From Pseudofrankia sp. DC12 (GTDB lineage: Bacteria; Actinomycetota; Actinomycetes; Frankiales; Frankiaceae), in contig NZ_KQ031391.1 of NCBI RefSeq assembly GCF_000966285.1, positions 5,704,430-5,768,429 of the forward strand: a DNA stretch of 64,000 bases, in the 5' to 3' direction. Shown here piece after piece: positions 61,538 to 64,000 of the stretch. Below the pieces are notes generated by a model. It did no database searches. It was not told the origin of the DNA and saw only the letters and a list, made by a program, of their open reading frames with translations. Every line of letters starts with the position of its first letter. The first letter of the stretch is position 1. The position numbers and the translations under genes were made by a program.

Positions 61538-64000
61538 ATGGTGACCGCCATCGGGAGCGGCGGGAGCGGCCCGCGCGACGTCGGCGCGTCCGCGCAGCCA
61601 GCCAGGCCGGCGCCCGGTGCCGACGGGGCGACCGTCCGGGAGCCCGCCACCCACCCGATGGCCATCACGGATCCGTCCGCGGGGGCGGTGGCGGCCGGGG
61701 GGCCCGGTACCGCGCCGGCGGTGGCCGCGGTGACTTCGCGTGAGAGCGACAGCCCGACGGCGCCGATGCCGCGCAGCCGGCCCCGGCCGGCCGTGAACCC
61801 GGCCTATCCGGTACCGAGCCCGGTCGGGGCGAGCGCCGGTGGGCTGGTCCGCCAGCCGCGGCTGCCCAGCCTGCTCGCGCCGGGCTGGCTGGTCGCGGAC
61901 GTACGCCGTACCGTGCGTCGCCGCCCGCGCCGCGACGGTGTCGACGCGGGCCGACCGCTACACCCGACAGACGCGGGTGCCGTGCCCTGGCCAGGTTCAC
62001 CGGCGAGTCCGGACGACCTGGCGACCGGCGCCGTGCGCGAAGGCTTGGCGTTCCGTGCCGACGGGCCGACCCGGCCGAGCCCGCACCGCCCTGCCCCACT
62101 AGGCGTGGCGCCGAGTTCTGCCCCGCCAACGGCGGCGGTCCCGAACGCGTCGGTTGGCTCGATCCCGTCGGTTGGCTCGACTCCGACGGCTGCGCCGGAC
62201 CCGGGCGCGGTCGCTGGCCCGGTGGCCGTCCCACTGCCCCGGCCGATGGCCGCGGACTGGCCGACTCCGTCCGGGCCGGCCCGGACCCGGCCGGCCGCGC
62301 CCCTGACCGTGACGGCGGCCGCGCTGCTGGCGGGCGGGCTCGGCGTGCTCGCCTGGCTGGCCGTGATCGGCTGGTTCGGCGCCGGCTGGACCGGGGGCGG
62401 GCTCTTCGTCGCCTCGGTGCTGGTGGTGGCGGGCCTGTGTCTGCTGTCGACGCGGGTCCGGCCAGTGGGCGGCCGGTTCCGTGGCCGCGACGAGCTGACC
62501 GGCCTGGCCGGCCGGCGCGCCTTCCTCGACGCCGTGGCCAGGGTGGTGGGCGGCGGCGAGCACCGGGTGCGTGAGGTCTCGCCGGCCGCGCTCGTCCTGG
62601 TCAACCTGGACCGGTTCCGGGAGATCAACAGCGTTCTCGGCCACCAGAGCGGCGACCGGCTGCTGGTCGTCGTCGCGAGCCGGCTGCGGGAGCTGCTGCG
62701 CCCGTCCGACCTGTTGGCCCGGATCGGCGGCGACGAGTTCGCCGTGCTGTTGCGCGACGCCGGCCCAGGCCGGGCCGAGCTGCTCGCGAGCCGGCTGCGG
62801 GACGCGCTGCGGGCGCCGGTGCTGCTCGCCGACCTGCCGGTGCAGACCGAGGTGAGCGTCGGGATCGCCTACGCCCCCGCGCACGGCCGGGGCGCCGCGG
62901 AGCTGCTGCGCCATGCGGAGGCCGCGATGTACGAGGCGAAGCTGACCCGCGTCGGCCAGAGCACCTATCAGCGCAACCGGCACCCACCGGCCGCGCCTGG
63001 GCGGGCCCGGCTGCGGCTGCGCGCGGAGCTGCGCAGCGCGCTGGAGGACAACCAGATCGAGTTGCGCTACCAGCCGAAGGCCGACCCGCGCACCGGCCGG
63101 GTCACCGGCGTCGAGGCGTTGGTGCGCTGGCAGCACCCGCGCGAGGGCCTGCGCGGCCCCGGGGTGTTCCTGCCGGAGATGGAGCAGGCCGGCCTCATGC
63201 CGGCGCTGACCCGCCGCGTGCTGGAGCTCGCTCTCGCGGACTGCGCGAGCTGGCGTGCGGCCGGGGCCGACCTGTCCGTCTCGGTCAACGTGCCACCGTT
63301 GGTGATCGACGACAACGGCTTCGCCGCGGTCGTCGAGGACGCGCTGTCCCGCCACCGGCTGGAGCCGAGCGTGCTGGTCGTCGAGGTGACCGAGGAGGCG
63401 CTGATCACCGTGCGGGAGCAGGCCCGGCGCACGCTGGCCGAGCTGCGCGCGCTCGGTGTGCGGGTCAGCCTGGACGACTACGGCACCGGCTTCTGCTCGC
63501 TGGCGTACCTGCGCGAGCTGCCGGCCGACGAGGTCAAGCTCGACCAGATGTTCCTGCGGGACATGCACCGAGACCCCTCTGCCGCCGAGATCGTGCGTTC
63601 GACGGTGGCGCTGGCGCACGCGCTCGACCTGAAGATCGTCGCCGAGGGCGTGGAGACCAAGGGGGCGTGGCTGGCGCTGGCCGGCTGGCGGTGCGACGAG
63701 GTGCAGGGCTACTTCGTCTCGCCGCCGCTGGCCGGCGGCCGGGTCGTCACCTGGCTGGAGGACTGGGCTCGGCGTGTCTCCCGGCAGAGCCAGAGCCAGC
63801 CGTCCCTGCCAGGTCCGGCGGCCCCGGCGCGGCCGGCCGCGACCAAGGGAGCCGAGGCCAAGCCGCAGCAGGCGAGACCGCAGCAGGTCAAGCCAGGTCA
63901 GCCGCGAGCTGGCGGGGCGAAGTCCGGCGCGGCGAAGACCGGCCTGGCCAAGGCGGATCCGGCCGTCGAGGCCGCGGCGAGCCTGGCCGAGCCGGTGCCG
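61538..64000 (+). CDS. GGDEF-EAL diguanylate cyclase/phosphodiesterase (runs off right edge)
   Basis: The ATG at 61538 has GGAGGGG 4 nt upstream. The first 240 residues are Pro/Ala/Arg-rich and probably disordered. Two TMs follow (TVTAAALLAGGLGVLAWLAV; GLFVASVLVVAGLCLLS). The GGDEF domain (ELTGLAGRRAFLDAVARVVG, LARIGGDEFAVLLRDA) has an intact active-site loop. The EAL domain has GVEALVRWQHP, VVEVTEEALI, SLDDYGTGFCSLAYLRELPA, KLDQMFLRDM and AEGVETKGAWLALAG, so catalytic residues look complete. A Lys/Ala/Pro-rich tail continues past the end of the window. It is expected to make and break c-di-GMP at the membrane. Confidence 0.93.
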   Translation, partial: MVTAIGSGGSGPRDVGASAQPARPAPGADGATVREPATHPMAITDPSAGAVAAGGPGTAPAVAAVTSRESDSPTAPMPRSRPRPAVNPAYPVPSPVGASAGGLVRQPRLPSLLAPGWLVADVRRTVRRRPRRDGVDAGRPLHPTDAGAVPWPGSPASPDDLATGAVREGLAFRADGPTRPSPHRPAPLGVAPSSAPPTAAVPNASVGSIPSVGSTPTAAPDPGAVAGPVAVPLPRPMAADWPTPSGPARTRPAAPLTVTAAALLAGGLGVLAWLAVIGWFGAGWTGGGLFVASVLVVAGLCLLSTRVRPVGGRFRGRDELTGLAGRRAFLDAVARVVGGGEHRVREVSPAALVLVNLDRFREINSVLGHQSGDRLLVVVASRLRELLRPSDLLARIGGDEFAVLLRDAGPGRAELLASRLRDALRAPVLLADLPVQTEVSVGIAYAPAHGRGAAELLRHAEAAMYEAKLTRVGQSTYQRNRHPPAAPGRARLRLRAELRSALEDNQIELRYQPKADPRTGRVTGVEALVRWQHPREGLRGPGVFLPEMEQAGLMPALTRRVLELALADCASWRAAGADLSVSVNVPPLVIDDNGFAAVVEDALSRHRLEPSVLVVEVTEEALITVREQARRTLAELRALGVRVSLDDYGTGFCSLAYLRELPADEVKLDQMFLRDMHRDPSAAEIVRSTVALAHALDLKIVAEGVETKGAWLALAGWRCDEVQGYFVSPPLAGGRVVTWLEDWARRVSRQSQSQPSLPGPAAPARPAATKGAEAKPQQARPQQVKPGQPRAGGAKSGAAKTGLAKADPAVEAAASLAEPVP

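Overview
This window is chromosomal DNA from a high-GC actinomycete. Third codon positions are nearly all G or C, many genes start with GTG, and overlapping ATGA/GTGA gene junctions are common. The protein set (hrcA-dnaJ-rsmE-phoH-ybeY-CBS protein-era-recO-uppS-glyS-dgt-dnaG-sigA, class E sortase, ECF42-type sigma factor) and the AAA-ATPase style of several accessory genes suggest the Frankia/Pseudofrankia group. The genus is an inference from protein style, not a database match.

Layout. 1-3 kb is an accessory margin: an MMPL transporter cut by the left edge, an AlkD-like DNA glycosylase, a frameshifted MmyB-type regulator, an ISL3-type transposase scrap and a DoxX protein. 3.6-8.9 kb holds an MMPL exporter, an orphan HigA-type antitoxin with the decayed relic of its toxin, and a YCII / ECF42 sigma / reductase-like trio. 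9-20 kb holds transport and housekeeping genes: SulP, Kup, adenosine deaminase family, PlsC-like acyltransferase, M50-like membrane protease, SRAP (YedK), lipoprotein SurE, AEC carrier and YceI. From 20.6 kb the conserved actinobacterial core begins: comEA-comEC-holA, lepA (reverse), rpsT, hemW, hrcA-dnaJ-rsmE-phoH-ybeY-corC-cytidine-deaminase-like-era-recO-uppS, glyS, tkt, dgt, dnaG, sigA. The order parallels the Mycobacterium tuberculosis region from holA to dnaG, as I recall it.

Accessory islands sit inside that core. At 40.5-43.0 kb there is a TerD-Mrr fusion nuclease, followed by a frameshifted AAA ATPase whose 3' end is fused to a scrap of a type I restriction methylase. At 44.6-48.2 kb there is a three-gene reverse operon: a membrane-anchored solute-binding protein, a lipoprotein combining a solute-binding domain with a vWA domain, and an XpaC-like protein. 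The window ends with a GT4 glycosyltransferase, a class E sortase with a 52-residue membrane partner, and a GGDEF-EAL protein cut by the right edge.

The intergenic spaces carry unusual structure. Four exactly 51-bp inverted-repeat elements (15-bp arms, 21-nt loop) share one consensus, with two possible half copies. A second, longer dispersed repeat is present twice. There is also a MITE-like 21-bp inverted repeat, a 40-nt perfect palindrome inside era, and an 18-bp duplication of the dnaJ start that creates a five-codon upstream ORF. A CIRCE operator precedes hrcA. I found no tRNA, rRNA or CRISPR array.
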